25,266 bases of DNA from a virus, in the IMG/VR virus record IMGVR_UViG_3300031857_001262, positions 1-25,266 of that record; one strand, written 5' to 3'. Position 1 is the stretch's first letter. The number at the start of each line of letters is the position of its first letter. Of the stretch, positions 1 through 8,074 are shown piece by piece. The notes below the pieces were generated by a model. The model was not told where the DNA came from. It saw nothing but the letters and a program-made list of their open reading frames with translations, and searched no databases. Both the position numbers and the translations under genes were made by a program.

Positions 1-2
1 TG

Positions 3-170
3 GGCATCGCCATCAACATCCACAAGGGCGGCTACCGCACCACCAGCAGCGAAGGCTGCCAGACCATCTACCCGAGCCAGTGGGAGGCTTTCGTTTCCCT
101 GGTGTATTCCGAAATGGACCGCGCCAATCAGAAGACCATTCCCTACTTGCTCACGGAGGATTTTGCATGA
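3..170 (+). CDS. C-terminal part of a small phage cell-wall-enzyme-like protein (5' end outside window)
   Basis: The window opens inside a + strand gene and 55 codons remain before TGA. The fragment reads INIHKGGYRTTSSEGCQTI and then YPSQW, ending in KTIPYLL. A histidine followed about ten residues later by a Ser-x-Gly-Cys motif resembles the His/SxGC active site of L,D-transpeptidase-like and related small peptidoglycan enzymes, and I recall similar short proteins in phage lysis regions. From that I infer a wall-active lysin or virion-associated enzyme acting on peptidoglycan. The N-terminal part and start are not visible, so the fold cannot be confirmed. Its stop overlaps the next start (ATGA, 167-170), which puts it in the same transcription unit as the genes to its right. 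Confidence 0.5.
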   Translation, partial: GIAINIHKGGYRTTSSEGCQTIYPSQWEAFVSLVYSEMDRANQKTIPYLLTEDFA

Positions 171-409
171 GCCGCAAATCGAAATCCTCCCCACCGCCAG
201 ACCGCGAGGCCGTGATGACACAGGTCCGCCAAATCCTCGCCGAACATTTCGAGGTCGGCGTGTGCGTTGTGAGCTGGGAGGACGCGGGCACCACCTTTGA
301 CATGGATTTCAAATTCGGAAATTCCCACGCGGCCCGGGCTCTCGCCCGAGACGCTGAGGAAATTCTGTGGCCCATCGAGGCCGACGACGAAGAGGAGGAA
401 GAGGTATGA
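167..409 (+). CDS. Small acidic hypothetical protein (80 aa)
   Basis: An 80-residue protein starting MSRKSK. The start at 167 was chosen because it forms an ATGA overlap with the preceding stop and follows a purine-rich cggagga stretch; residues translated upstream in this frame are a shadow of the previous gene. It has a basic, Pro/Ser-rich N-terminus, a middle section with alternating hydrophobic residues (VGVCVVSWED, then TTFDMDFKFG) that could form a small beta-sheet, and a very acidic tail (ADDEEEEEV). No family was recognised. It sits between the wall-enzyme-like gene and the phosphoesterase with 4-base overlaps on both sides, so it is probably translated by coupling with them. Confidence 0.65.
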   Translation: MSRKSKSSPPPDREAVMTQVRQILAEHFEVGVCVVSWEDAGTTFDMDFKFGNSHAARALARDAEEILWPIEADDEEEEEV

Positions 410-1413
410 AAACATCCTGGAGCGCCATCGCCCGCGAGCAAGCGGACAAGGCCCACAAAACCGAAGTGGACGCCCTCAAAGCCAAACTCGCCCAATACGC
501 CGCCAGCGTGGAGTCGCTGGAGAAACAACTCGGCATCGCCCTCTCGCTCGGCAAAACCCGCATCCGCCCGCACCCGCTCTTGGTCAGCATGAACGACAAA
601 GCCGAGGCCGTCGCCATCGCCATGGCGAGCGATTGGCATGTCGAGGAAACGGTCGAAGCCGCCAGCGTCAATGGCCTCAACGAATACCGGCTGCCGATTG
701 CCAAGACGCGCATCGAGAAATTTTTCAGCACCATCGCCCGCCTCACCGAGATCGAGCGCCACGGAGCCAAGATCGACGACCTGGTTTTGTGGTTGGGAGG
801 CGACTTGATGACGGGGATGATCCACGAGGAACTCGCCGAATCGAACAGCAAGACCCCCACGCAAGTCATCCTGTGGCTCCAAGACCGCATCGCCGACGGC
901 CTCGCCACGCTCAAGCCCCACTTCAAGCGCATCCTCATTCCAACCAGCTACGGCAACCACGGCCGCACCACGCAAAAGCCGCGCCACGCCACCGGAGCCG
1001 CGCACAGCTACGAGTGGCTGCTCTACCGCATCCTCGAAGGCCGCTTTGCCGACGACCAGCAAATCGAGTTTCAGATCGCCGACAGCTATTTTAATTTCAT
1101 GGAAGTGTATGGCCGCCGCCTGCGCTTTCACCATGGGGATGGGCTCAAATTTCAAGGCGGCATCGGTGGCCTTACCATCCCGACCGAAAAGGCAATCGCT
1201 TCATGGAATAAGAGCCCGAACCGAGCCGACCTTGATCTCTTTGGGCACTGGCACCAATACCAGCAAAACCGGCACTGGCTCTGCAACGGCAGCCTCATCG
1301 GCTACAACGCCTACGCCCTGAGCATCAAAGCCTCCTTCGAGCCCCCCACGCAGACCTACTTCCTCCTCGACAAGAAACGCGGACGCACCATGACCGCGCC
1401 CATTTATTTATGA
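406..1413 (+). CDS. Calcineurin-like metallophosphoesterase
   Basis: A 335-residue protein with the full signature of the two-metal calcineurin-type phosphoesterases: D-x-H at 76-78 (SDWHVEE), GGD at 131-133 (D133), G-N-H at 183-185 (GNHGR), H-H at 242-243 and G-H-x-H at 280-283 (GHWHQ). The family hydrolyses phosphoester bonds using bound Mn or Fe; members include Mre11/SbcD-type DNA nucleases and cyclic-nucleotide or nucleotide phosphatases. Residues about 8-50 are Ala/Glu/Lys-rich and likely a coiled coil, absent from minimal family members. The start at 406 follows gaggaggaagagg and overlaps the previous stop (ATGA). Its place at the edge of the late region suggests a phage DNA-processing or nucleotide-phosphate role, but the substrate cannot be read from sequence. 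Confidence 0.88.
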   Translation: MKTSWSAIAREQADKAHKTEVDALKAKLAQYAASVESLEKQLGIALSLGKTRIRPHPLLVSMNDKAEAVAIAMASDWHVEETVEAASVNGLNEYRLPIAKTRIEKFFSTIARLTEIERHGAKIDDLVLWLGGDLMTGMIHEELAESNSKTPTQVILWLQDRIADGLATLKPHFKRILIPTSYGNHGRTTQKPRHATGAAHSYEWLLYRILEGRFADDQQIEFQIADSYFNFMEVYGRRLRFHHGDGLKFQGGIGGLTIPTEKAIASWNKSPNRADLDLFGHWHQYQQNRHWLCNGSLIGYNAYALSIKASFEPPTQTYFLLDKKRGRTMTAPIYL

Positions 1414-1832
1414 GCAACTGGAAAACCCTCGCCCGCAAAACCAACTCCCTCCCGCCCGGCTGGAGCACCGCCGAAGACATCAGCGCCGACCTGGATTGCG
1501 AGCCGAACGAAGTCCCCAAAATCCTCGCCAGCGCCATCCGCGATGGATTGGTGGAGAAGCAAACTTTCCCCCACTGGCAACCAGGCAGCCGCCAACTTCT
1601 CTACCAAACCGGCTACCGCCAAATCACCGGCAAGCCGCAAGCCAAAACCAAAGAGCAACCCGCCCGCGCCGTGCCTGGCATCCCCGCCGACCTCCTCGAC
1701 CGCGTGCGCCAAACTTGCCTGCGCTACCGAGGCCGATCCGCCAGCGACATCGCTGACCGCTGCCGTTGGAGAGGCGAGCCCCGCATCAAAGCCACCGCCA
1801 TCCGCGCCCTGCTTGACACGCTTGCCCCATAA
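1410..1832 (+). CDS. Hypothetical protein with winged-helix-like N-terminus
   Basis: A 140-residue protein beginning at an ATGA overlap with the phosphoesterase stop. Residues about 15-55 (PPGWSTAEDISADL, then EVPKILASAIRDGLVEK) look like a winged-helix DNA-binding module: a helix, a turn, a recognition-type helix, then the G-L-V-E-K lead into a wing. The C-terminal part (residues about 95-138) has a second helical region with repeated Arg (RVRQTCLRYRGRSASDIADR) and could be another helix-turn-helix. The linker is Lys/Pro-rich. A small DNA-binding regulator or packaging accessory is plausible. I do not recognise a named family, and the tandem helix-turn-helix reading is an inference from hydrophobic spacing. 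Confidence 0.65.
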   Translation: MSNWKTLARKTNSLPPGWSTAEDISADLDCEPNEVPKILASAIRDGLVEKQTFPHWQPGSRQLLYQTGYRQITGKPQAKTKEQPARAVPGIPADLLDRVRQTCLRYRGRSASDIADRCRWRGEPRIKATAIRALLDTLAP

Positions 1833-1840
1833 TAAAAGTA

Positions 1841-3745
1841 ATGCCAGACGACGCGACAATCATTGAAGGCGATGCCGGATTCCTCGGCATGGCGTCGCGT
1901 CTCAACCCGCTCCAGCTCCAGCCTGGCATGTGCCAACTCGTCGAGAACATGCGGCTGGATCGCGGCGTGGCGCAGACTCGCAAGGGGGCCAAACGCCTCG
2001 GCGATGAGATCGCTGCAGGCACTCAGCCGATTGTGATGCCGTTTGTTCTCGATGCGAATACCAAGGTTCGCTCGGTCTATGACGGCGGCATCTTGGCAAG
2101 CGGCGTCTTTTCCTCTCCCAGCTACGAGGATGCGAATGAATACATCGTCCTCTGCGGCCCGACCTCGGCCTTCCTCTGGCGACAGGACGAGCCCATCGAG
2201 GAGATTCCTTACCCCGCCACGGGATCCGCCGCCGACGAAATCCTCGCCTACACAGACGAAGCCTCCTGCGTGCAGGCGTTCAACCGATTCTACCTCCTGC
2301 GCGAGGCCGACATGACGCTGCCAGGCTGGGGATGGAAATACACCACCGCCAGCGGCATTACGGTTTCTGGCGGCACGGCCACGGTCCACATTACCAGCCA
2401 CGGCTATGCGGCAGGCCAGTGCGTGCGCATCGAGGAGAGCGAGACGGTGGCGGCCTTCGCCGGGCATGAATACGACATCCTCTCCGCCACTGCCAATAGC
2501 TTCACCATCGCCGTGCCCGCAGGCACTGCGCCGGATGCCACCGCTGGCATCGCCATACGCCGCGTCAAGCCGCCGCTCTGGTGGGATGGCTCCACCGCAG
2601 AGTTTGTCCGCGCCGATGCGGGAGTGCCTGCCACTGGTGCGTCCTTCCGCACCCACCGCTCGACCGGCTGGGCGACCTACCTCAATAACCGCCTCTGGTT
2701 GCCAGACGGCCGCGACACCGTGGCCATCAGCGATGTGCTGGACCCCGACCTCTACGACCCATTTTTCCAATCCTTCCGAGCCAACCAAGGCTCCAACGAC
2801 TACCTCGTGGGCATCCACCCGTGGGTGGAAGGGCAGGCGCTGGTCTTCATGCGGAACAGCATCTGGCTCGCCGCACTCTCGGACTCAGCAAATGCCGCCG
2901 CCACCGACTTCACGGTGGATACCGCCGTGTCGAAGCTCCAACTCCTCACCGACGAGATCGGCTGCGTGGCCCGGCGCTCGATTGTCACCGCCGGTCAGTA
3001 TGTGTTTTTCCTCTCCGACTCGGGCATTTTCCGCCTCGACACCCAGCTCGACCTCAAGCTGCGCGGCAATACCACACCACTCAGCGACCAGATCGCCGAC
3101 CAGATCGCCGAGATCAATTCCGACTACGCCTACCTCAGCGTGGGAAAATGGTGGAACAACCGCTACCACCTCGCCTGCCCGGTAGGCGAAGACGCCGAGG
3201 CCAACAACACTCTCTTCGTTTACAACGCCCTCAACCAGGCATGGGAAAGCCGCGACACCTACGCGGTGAACCTCGACGAGCTTCTCGTCGCCGCCTACAA
3301 CAGCCAGCGCCGCCTCTTTGCCGCCAGCCGCAGCGGCACCCTCTTCCTGCTCGACGAGCAAGAGCGCGGCGACGATGTGCCCTACGCCAACGAGGAGGAC
3401 GCCTACACCTCCGTCGAAGGCTACCTGCTAACGCGCCGCTACGGATTCGGCAGCCTTAACAGCAAACGCCTGTTGCGTGCCAAAGCCTCAGTGCTTTTGC
3501 CGGGCACCGGAGCCTGCGAGCTCCACGCCCTTACCACGGACTACGACGCCAATTTCACCGTCGCCACCTTGGCAAACACCACCGAAGAACAAGAAGACTA
3601 CACACTCAAAGCCCCTCTCCGCTGCAAGGCGACCTACCTCGACCTTGAGTTTACGACCAGCGCCGAGCGCCCAATCCTGCGCCAGATCAGCGCCGAAGCC
3701 ACCCGCTCCAGCATGGAACTCACAGAAACCCGCACACTCAACTAA
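1841..3745 (+). CDS. Large phage structural protein, beta-rich (stabilisation/tail-hub-like)
   Basis: A 634-residue protein, 8 bp downstream of the previous gene. The N-terminus (EGDAGFLGMASRLNP, then QLVENMRLDRGVAQTRKGAKRL) matches my recollection of podovirus structural proteins that describe a genome-end stabiliser or tail-hub component; the segment naming minimally modified sites and a start-like LDRGVAQTRKG turn is typical. The rest is rich in Trp, Asp, Thr and Gly with repeated short strand patterns (SDSGIFRLDTQLDLKLRGNT; VYNALNQAWESRD), which fits a beta-propeller or stacked beta-sheet architecture. No catalytic motif is visible. Its location directly before the tail fibre supports a tail-tube, nozzle or connector role. 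The exact homolog would need a profile search; assignment to the P22 gp10-like stabilisation family is tentative. Confidence 0.7.
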   Translation: MPDDATIIEGDAGFLGMASRLNPLQLQPGMCQLVENMRLDRGVAQTRKGAKRLGDEIAAGTQPIVMPFVLDANTKVRSVYDGGILASGVFSSPSYEDANEYIVLCGPTSAFLWRQDEPIEEIPYPATGSAADEILAYTDEASCVQAFNRFYLLREADMTLPGWGWKYTTASGITVSGGTATVHITSHGYAAGQCVRIEESETVAAFAGHEYDILSATANSFTIAVPAGTAPDATAGIAIRRVKPPLWWDGSTAEFVRADAGVPATGASFRTHRSTGWATYLNNRLWLPDGRDTVAISDVLDPDLYDPFFQSFRANQGSNDYLVGIHPWVEGQALVFMRNSIWLAALSDSANAAATDFTVDTAVSKLQLLTDEIGCVARRSIVTAGQYVFFLSDSGIFRLDTQLDLKLRGNTTPLSDQIADQIAEINSDYAYLSVGKWWNNRYHLACPVGEDAEANNTLFVYNALNQAWESRDTYAVNLDELLVAAYNSQRRLFAASRSGTLFLLDEQERGDDVPYANEEDAYTSVEGYLLTRRYGFGSLNSKRLLRAKASVLLPGTGACELHALTTDYDANFTVATLANTTEEQEDYTLKAPLRCKATYLDLEFTTSAERPILRQISAEATRSSMELTETRTLN

Positions 3746-3747
3746 CC

Positions 3748-5166
3748 ATGGCCACTCTCACCAAAGGCAAAACCTTCACCAACGGCGAACTCGTCACCCC
3801 GCAAAAGCTCCACGAACTCGTCGATCTGGGCACCGTCTCCGGCATCGTCAATGCCGACATCGCCGCCGGTGCAGCCATCGCCGACAGCAAGCTCGCGCAG
3901 ATCACCACGGCGGGGAAGGTGCTGCCCGCTGCGGTGCAAGGCACGGCAGTGATAACGACCGACTCCCGCTTGTCGGATGCTCGGACGCCGGTGACGCATA
4001 CGCATGATGACCGCTATTACACTGAGGCGGAGATGACTACGCTTTTGGCAGGCAAGCAAGCGGCTGGAAGCTATGCGCCTTCAACAGGGATTGCGCCAAG
4101 CGCTATTACGGGAACGGCTGTGATAACGACTGACTCGCGCCTGTCGGATGCTCGCACTCCTTCTGATGGGAGTGTCACCAACGCCAAAATCTCTTCCACG
4201 GCAGCTATCGCCGACACGAAGCTCGCCACAATCAGCACCGCCGGGAAAGTCAGCAACTCCGCCACTACGGCGACAAACGCCAATACAGCCAACGCCATCG
4301 TCGCAAGAGACACCAGCGGCAACTTCTCCGCAGGGACAATCACCGCCGCCTTGTCTGGCAACGCTGCTACCGCAACGACAGCGGCATCCTGCTCTGGCAA
4401 CGCTGCTACCGCGACCACGGCGGCATCCTGCTCTGGCAACGCTGCTACCGCGACCACGGCGGCATCCTGCTCTGGCAACGCTGCTACCGCGACCACCCTG
4501 CAAACAGCCCGCACAATCAACGGAGTCTCATTTAATGGCAGCGCAGACATCACGGTCACTGCTAATCCGAATGCGCACACGCACGATGACCGCTACTATA
4601 CTGAAACAGAAATAACTACACTGCTTTCAGATAAACAAAAGATCAATGGGCAAACAATTTCTGCTGGTTTAAATTGGAACGGTAACACGGGAATCCGGTT
4701 TTCTAATATCCCATCGGGGGTGCAAAAATTTACATTATTAGTTGAAATTTGGATTCATAATTACGACAGTTCACCTGGACGAGGAGTGGTAAATATCGGC
4801 ACAACAACATCTGGGCTCATCACTTGGAACTCATCAGGAGTTATTGCGAACCCTTATTATGCCGCAGTTAATAATGCGGAAAATAGTGCAGGATTTGAAA
4901 TTACAGGGGGAGTAAATACATCGGCCGAGCATGTTGGCGTGTTTAATTTTTATGTAACAAATAACCCGTTTTCTCCCACTACTCAAAAACGGCTAATATG
5001 CGAATCGCATGTCACGCAAAGAAATACTTCGACGGGGGCTATCACAATTTTACAAGGAACAGGCTACATAGATTACACAGGAGAAATTAACGAATTTGTG
5101 CTAAGGCCTGTTTACGGTTCAAATGCAGTAGCAAGTGCCGCTGCGCGTTTATACTTCTATTACTAA
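3748..5166 (+). CDS. Tail fibre protein with phage tail repeats
   Basis: A 472-residue fibre, starting 2 bp after the previous stop. The N-terminal half is built from repeated phage-fibre modules: GTAVITTDSRLSDARTP occurs twice (about residues 68-84 and 122-138), HTHDDRYYTE twice (about 87 and 277), and an IAD-K-LA-I-TAGKV module twice. Next comes a tandem array of SGNAATATTAASC units (residues about 203-250) and a TINGVSFNGSADITV segment, typical of trimeric fibre shafts. The C-terminal about 190 residues are different: aromatic, Asn/Gly-rich and without repeats, as expected for a receptor-binding tip. The DNA falls from about 68% G+C (3841-3900) to 40% (4861-4920), which suggests the tip was exchanged. 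The fibre would bind the host surface at the start of infection. Confidence 0.9.
   Translation: MATLTKGKTFTNGELVTPQKLHELVDLGTVSGIVNADIAAGAAIADSKLAQITTAGKVLPAAVQGTAVITTDSRLSDARTPVTHTHDDRYYTEAEMTTLLAGKQAAGSYAPSTGIAPSAITGTAVITTDSRLSDARTPSDGSVTNAKISSTAAIADTKLATISTAGKVSNSATTATNANTANAIVARDTSGNFSAGTITAALSGNAATATTAASCSGNAATATTAASCSGNAATATTAASCSGNAATATTLQTARTINGVSFNGSADITVTANPNAHTHDDRYYTETEITTLLSDKQKINGQTISAGLNWNGNTGIRFSNIPSGVQKFTLLVEIWIHNYDSSPGRGVVNIGTTTSGLITWNSSGVIANPYYAAVNNAENSAGFEITGGVNTSAEHVGVFNFYVTNNPFSPTTQKRLICESHVTQRNTSTGAITILQGTGYIDYTGEINEFVLRPVYGSNAVASAAARLYFYY
4354..4497 (+). repeat. 39-bp tandem repeat in the fibre shaft (3.7 copies)
   Basis: Copies begin at 4354, 4393, 4432 and 4471, each opening tctggcaacgctgctaccgc and encoding the 13-residue unit SGNAATATTAASC. 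The second and third copies are almost identical, while the first has a few synonymous changes (caacgacag against cgaccacgg), so the array has expanded recently. The period is a multiple of three, so copy-number changes lengthen or shorten the shaft without breaking the frame. Confidence 0.95.
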
Positions 5167-5171
5167 AACCT

Positions 5172-6950
5172 ATGGGTAAAAAGAAAAAATCCAAACAAGC
5201 CGCGCCCCCGCCACCGCAGCAGCGAGACTTTGCGAATGAAATGGGGCAAATTTCTGCTTTTTCCACGAAAAATGCCAAATCCCAGGCGAACATCACCGTA
5301 AATACGGCAGGCCGACTCAGCGACAAAGCCGTAGAAAGCACCGGCAAAATAGCCAAGAAGCTCGAAGACAGCACCTACACCGCCGCCGCAAACCAAAACA
5401 TCCGCGATGCCGGAACCTCGTCCGCCCAGCTCGGCCAGAGCTCCAACCAAGTCGGCCAAGTCGCCGACCGGGTAGCCGCCTACAACGACCCCGCCCAAGC
5501 TCGGCTCAACCAGATAGCCCTCGGGAACCTCTACCGCCCCGACCAAATTTCCTCCCAATCCGTCTCCGCCGCCCAAGTGCAAGGCGCCCGCGTCGCCGAT
5601 GTGGGCCAGATGGACTACGCCCGCCTCGGCCAAGTCAACGGTGTCCAAGGCCCCGCAGGCTACGCCGCCGATCAAGTCCGCGCCCAGCGCATACGCGCCG
5701 CACAGGCCGGACCCGTCGATAATGTATCTTCTAACAACATCCGCGCCAGCGCCGCCGAGCGAGGGTTGATGAACGAAGCCCGTGGAGGAGGACTCCTCGG
5801 TCAACTCGAAAACCAAGCCTCAAACGATCTCGCTCTCGGTCGCTCACTCTCCGCCGAGCAATCCCGCGACGCCACCCAATCCGCCCGAGCTGCCGCATCG
5901 GCCCGTGGCCTTGGCGTCGGCCAGTCTGCCATGGCTACAGAGCTTCTAAATCGTGACCGCTTTGCCACCCAGCGCGAAGCCGAGCGCCGAGGATTTGCCA
6001 GCAATGTCGCACAGCAAGGCGTCGGCATCCGCACCGCAGCAAACCAAGCCTACATAGGCAGGCAGGAAAGCAATTCCGGCCGAGCACTCCAAGCCGATCT
6101 CGCCAACCAATCCGCCGGTCTTAATCTCGGTCAAACAAACGCCCAGCTTCTACAGCAAAGCCGCCTCGCCAACCAATCAGCAGGCCTCCAGGCACAACAA
6201 GCCAACCAGTCCGCCAACGCCCGAGCCCTTGAATTTGCGCAGCAGGGCGGGCTCCAAGCCTCCCTGGCAAACCAGCAAGCCGGACTCTCCCAAGCCGCCG
6301 AGCAGGCCCGCCTGCAACAAACCGCCATTGGAGCCTCCTACGACGCCTCCCAGCAACGCGCCATGGCGGATGCAGGCTACGCCCAGCAAGCCGGGCTCGC
6401 CAACCAATCGGCCAACCTCAACGCCGCGCAATACAACAGCAGCCAAAACCTCGCCGCCCAGCAGGCGAACCAATCGGCAAACTACAACGCGAATTACGCG
6501 AATCAAAATTTCCTCCAAGGCGTCGCCAGCCAGAATTTCAACCAATTCCAAGGCCAGCAAGGCATGCTCGGCTCGCTCTACGGCCAGCAAGCAGGCATCG
6601 CGCAAAACCAATACGGCAACAACCTCGGCCTCGCCCAAGCGCAAGTCGCCCTCGACCCCTTCCAACGCGCTCTCGGAAGCAACATCCCCACCGCCTCCCA
6701 AGGCAACGCCGCTTCGATGATTGGCCAGTCCTTTGCCAACACCATGCAATACGGCAATGACCTCTACAATACGAACACCAACATGGGTGCTTCCATCTAC
6801 AACAGCTACCAAAACAACAACGCCGCCCTCATGGGAGCCAACCAGCAAGCCGGAGCCACGGCTGCCGCCTCCCGAAACAACATGATGGGAATGGGCATCG
6901 CTGGCGGCGGCATGGCCGTCGGCATGATTGGAGCCGCCGTTATTATCTAA
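5172..6950 (+). CDS. Gln/Asn/Ala-rich repeat virion protein with C-terminal hydrophobic segment (candidate ejection protein)
   Basis: A 592-residue protein starting MGKKKKSKQ, 5 bp after the fibre stop. The N-terminus is basic, then Pro/Gln-rich. Residues about 300-470 contain a low-complexity repeat with the core [LQ]ANQ[SQ]A (for example LANQSAGLNLGQ, LANQSAGLQAQ, LANQQAGLSQ, LANQSANLNAAQ), with alanine-rich spacing that suggests long helices. The last about 22 residues (MMGMGIAGGGMAVGMIG, then AAVII) form a Gly/Met/Ala-rich membrane-type segment at the extreme C-terminus. This architecture, within a late virion block of a podovirus-like genome, resembles internal or ejected proteins that form a channel across the cell envelope. 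That function is inferred; no named family is claimed. Confidence 0.7.
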   Translation: MGKKKKSKQAAPPPPQQRDFANEMGQISAFSTKNAKSQANITVNTAGRLSDKAVESTGKIAKKLEDSTYTAAANQNIRDAGTSSAQLGQSSNQVGQVADRVAAYNDPAQARLNQIALGNLYRPDQISSQSVSAAQVQGARVADVGQMDYARLGQVNGVQGPAGYAADQVRAQRIRAAQAGPVDNVSSNNIRASAAERGLMNEARGGGLLGQLENQASNDLALGRSLSAEQSRDATQSARAAASARGLGVGQSAMATELLNRDRFATQREAERRGFASNVAQQGVGIRTAANQAYIGRQESNSGRALQADLANQSAGLNLGQTNAQLLQQSRLANQSAGLQAQQANQSANARALEFAQQGGLQASLANQQAGLSQAAEQARLQQTAIGASYDASQQRAMADAGYAQQAGLANQSANLNAAQYNSSQNLAAQQANQSANYNANYANQNFLQGVASQNFNQFQGQQGMLGSLYGQQAGIAQNQYGNNLGLAQAQVALDPFQRALGSNIPTASQGNAASMIGQSFANTMQYGNDLYNTNTNMGASIYNSYQNNNAALMGANQQAGATAAASRNNMMGMGIAGGGMAVGMIGAAVII

Positions 6951-6953
6951 CCC

Positions 6954-8027
6954 ATGAAACAACTGATTGCGGAAACCGTAGATCGAATCCACGCCTGGCA
7001 CACCCGCTGGCCAAACGCCGCCGTGCTTTGGAGCGGCGGCAAAGACAGCACCGCCATGCTCCATGTGCTTCTGCACTACTGCGGCATCGACCTCCCTGTC
7101 GTGCAATACCGTGAGCCCAAGCTGCGTGAGCGCTACGCCTACAGCGACCGCCTCATCAAAGAATGGGGCCTCACCATTTACGACTACCCGCCGACACGCA
7201 TGGCCATCGCCGACGGGCCAGATACCGAGACCGGCGAGATGCGTTTCGACATGCTCAAATACTACCAGTGGGGCGAGACCGCTGTGGTGATGAGCCTCGG
7301 CACCGAGCGCCCCAAGCCCGGCGAGAGATTCCTTTGCGGCGTCACCGATTTCCTGCAACGCCCCACCGGCAACTTCAACTGGCCATGGGAAGCCGTATTT
7401 ATCGGCACCAAATACGAAGACACCGACCTCATCAAAGGCCATGTCCCTCTCGCTCTCGATATCCGCAATGTCCCAGGCGGTCCAGTGAGCCTCTACCCCA
7501 TGCGCGACTGGAGCGACAAGGACATCTACACCTACCTCGAAGACCACGGCGTCACGCCCGACCCCACCCGCTACATCAAGACCGAAGCCGGATGGGTCAA
7601 CAACCCCGACAAATCCCTCAACGCCGACTTCTACCCCACCTGCTTCAACTGCGTGGACCGCCATGCAGGCCCGCATGTGGACTGCCCCAAGCTCAAAGCC
7701 CGCATCAGCAACATCAGCCACCTCGCCCCCTACGAAGACATTGTTTTCCCCGACCTCGGTTTCAAACCTATATGGAATACGACTGCCAACGGTGTGGAGC
7801 CTGTTGCTCCCACAAATGGAGCTGGCCCGTGCTACGGCGCGACCGCTCCGACGCCACCGGCATCCCTGCCGACTACCTCCGCGATGACCTTCCTCTCTTA
7901 CGAACCGACCCTTGCGGCCGCTGTATCGCCCTCCGTGGCGAAGTGGGCCGAGGAGTCGCCTGCGCAATATACGAATCCCGCCCCCAAGCCTGCCGCTCAT
8001 TCCAGCCCGGCAGCGCACTCTGCATAG
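6954..8027 (+). CDS. PP-loop PAPS-reductase-family protein (possibly ending functionally near residue 275)
   Basis: The N-terminal domain carries the PP-loop SGGKDST at residues 27-33 (AVLWSGGKDSTAML) and continues through the adenine-nucleotide alpha-hydrolase fold, with the family-like stretch VSLYPMRDWSDKDIYTYL. A cysteine group C230-x2-C233 and C244 (CFNCVDRH, then DCP) lies near the end of the domain. The family activates a substrate through ATP or binds PAPS; phage members are adjacent to sulfur-transfer, tRNA or DNA-modification enzymes. The CysH-type KECGLH motif is absent, so classical sulfate assimilation is doubtful. After W274 the reading frame stays open for 83 more codons but becomes Pro/Ala/Thr/Ser-rich without structure, exactly where a YkgJ-type gene is read in the -1 frame. 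Those residues may be an artefact, an overlap, or the result of a lost stop. Confidence 0.85.
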   Translation: MKQLIAETVDRIHAWHTRWPNAAVLWSGGKDSTAMLHVLLHYCGIDLPVVQYREPKLRERYAYSDRLIKEWGLTIYDYPPTRMAIADGPDTETGEMRFDMLKYYQWGETAVVMSLGTERPKPGERFLCGVTDFLQRPTGNFNWPWEAVFIGTKYEDTDLIKGHVPLALDIRNVPGGPVSLYPMRDWSDKDIYTYLEDHGVTPDPTRYIKTEAGWVNNPDKSLNADFYPTCFNCVDRHAGPHVDCPKLKARISNISHLAPYEDIVFPDLGFKPIWNTTANGVEPVAPTNGAGPCYGATAPTPPASLPTTSAMTFLSYEPTLAAAVSPSVAKWAEESPAQYTNPAPKPAAHSSPAAHSA

Positions 8028-8074
8028 AAGCCCGAACCAAGAAATCCCTACCATGCCATACGCCCCAACCGTAA
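7772..8074 (+). CDS. YkgJ-type cysteine-cluster (Zn/Fe-chelating) protein, nested in the 3' end of the PAPS-reductase frame
   Basis: A 100-residue protein starting MEYDCQRCGACC. It has the complete cysteine-cluster layout: C5-x2-C8-x2-C11-C12, then C48-G-R-C51 and C64-AIY-x2-RP-x2-C74-R, followed by a final C84 after a GS pair. This C.IY..RP..CR signature is characteristic of the YkgJ / UPF0153 family, which binds zinc or iron and is otherwise poorly characterised. Upstream in this frame the residues are Arg/His/Pro-rich shadow sequence, so ATG 7772 is the natural start, although no clear Shine-Dalgarno precedes it. The coding region lies in the -1 frame relative to the PAPS-reductase gene and overlaps its last 256 bases; it also overlaps the next gene by 22 bases. 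Function together with the PP-loop protein, such as metal or sulfur handling, is inferred from adjacency. Confidence 0.85.
   Translation: MEYDCQRCGACCSHKWSWPVLRRDRSDATGIPADYLRDDLPLLRTDPCGRCIALRGEVGRGVACAIYESRPQACRSFQPGSALCIEARTKKSLPCHTPQP

Noticed and set aside
80-166. In-frame N-terminal extension of the 80-residue protein
   Set aside because: The extension overlaps the wall-enzyme gene and is unlike protein; the ATGA overlap at 167 is the better start. The same reasoning was used for the starts at 406, 8544, 9373, 15455, 17535 and 21403.
4354-4497. 39-bp repeat as a CRISPR array
   Set aside because: Copies are contiguous, with no spacers, and in frame within the fibre gene; no cas genes.
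4071-4580. Minus-strand frame with AALPEQDAAVVAV repeats
   Set aside because: Antisense reading of the 39-bp fibre repeat.
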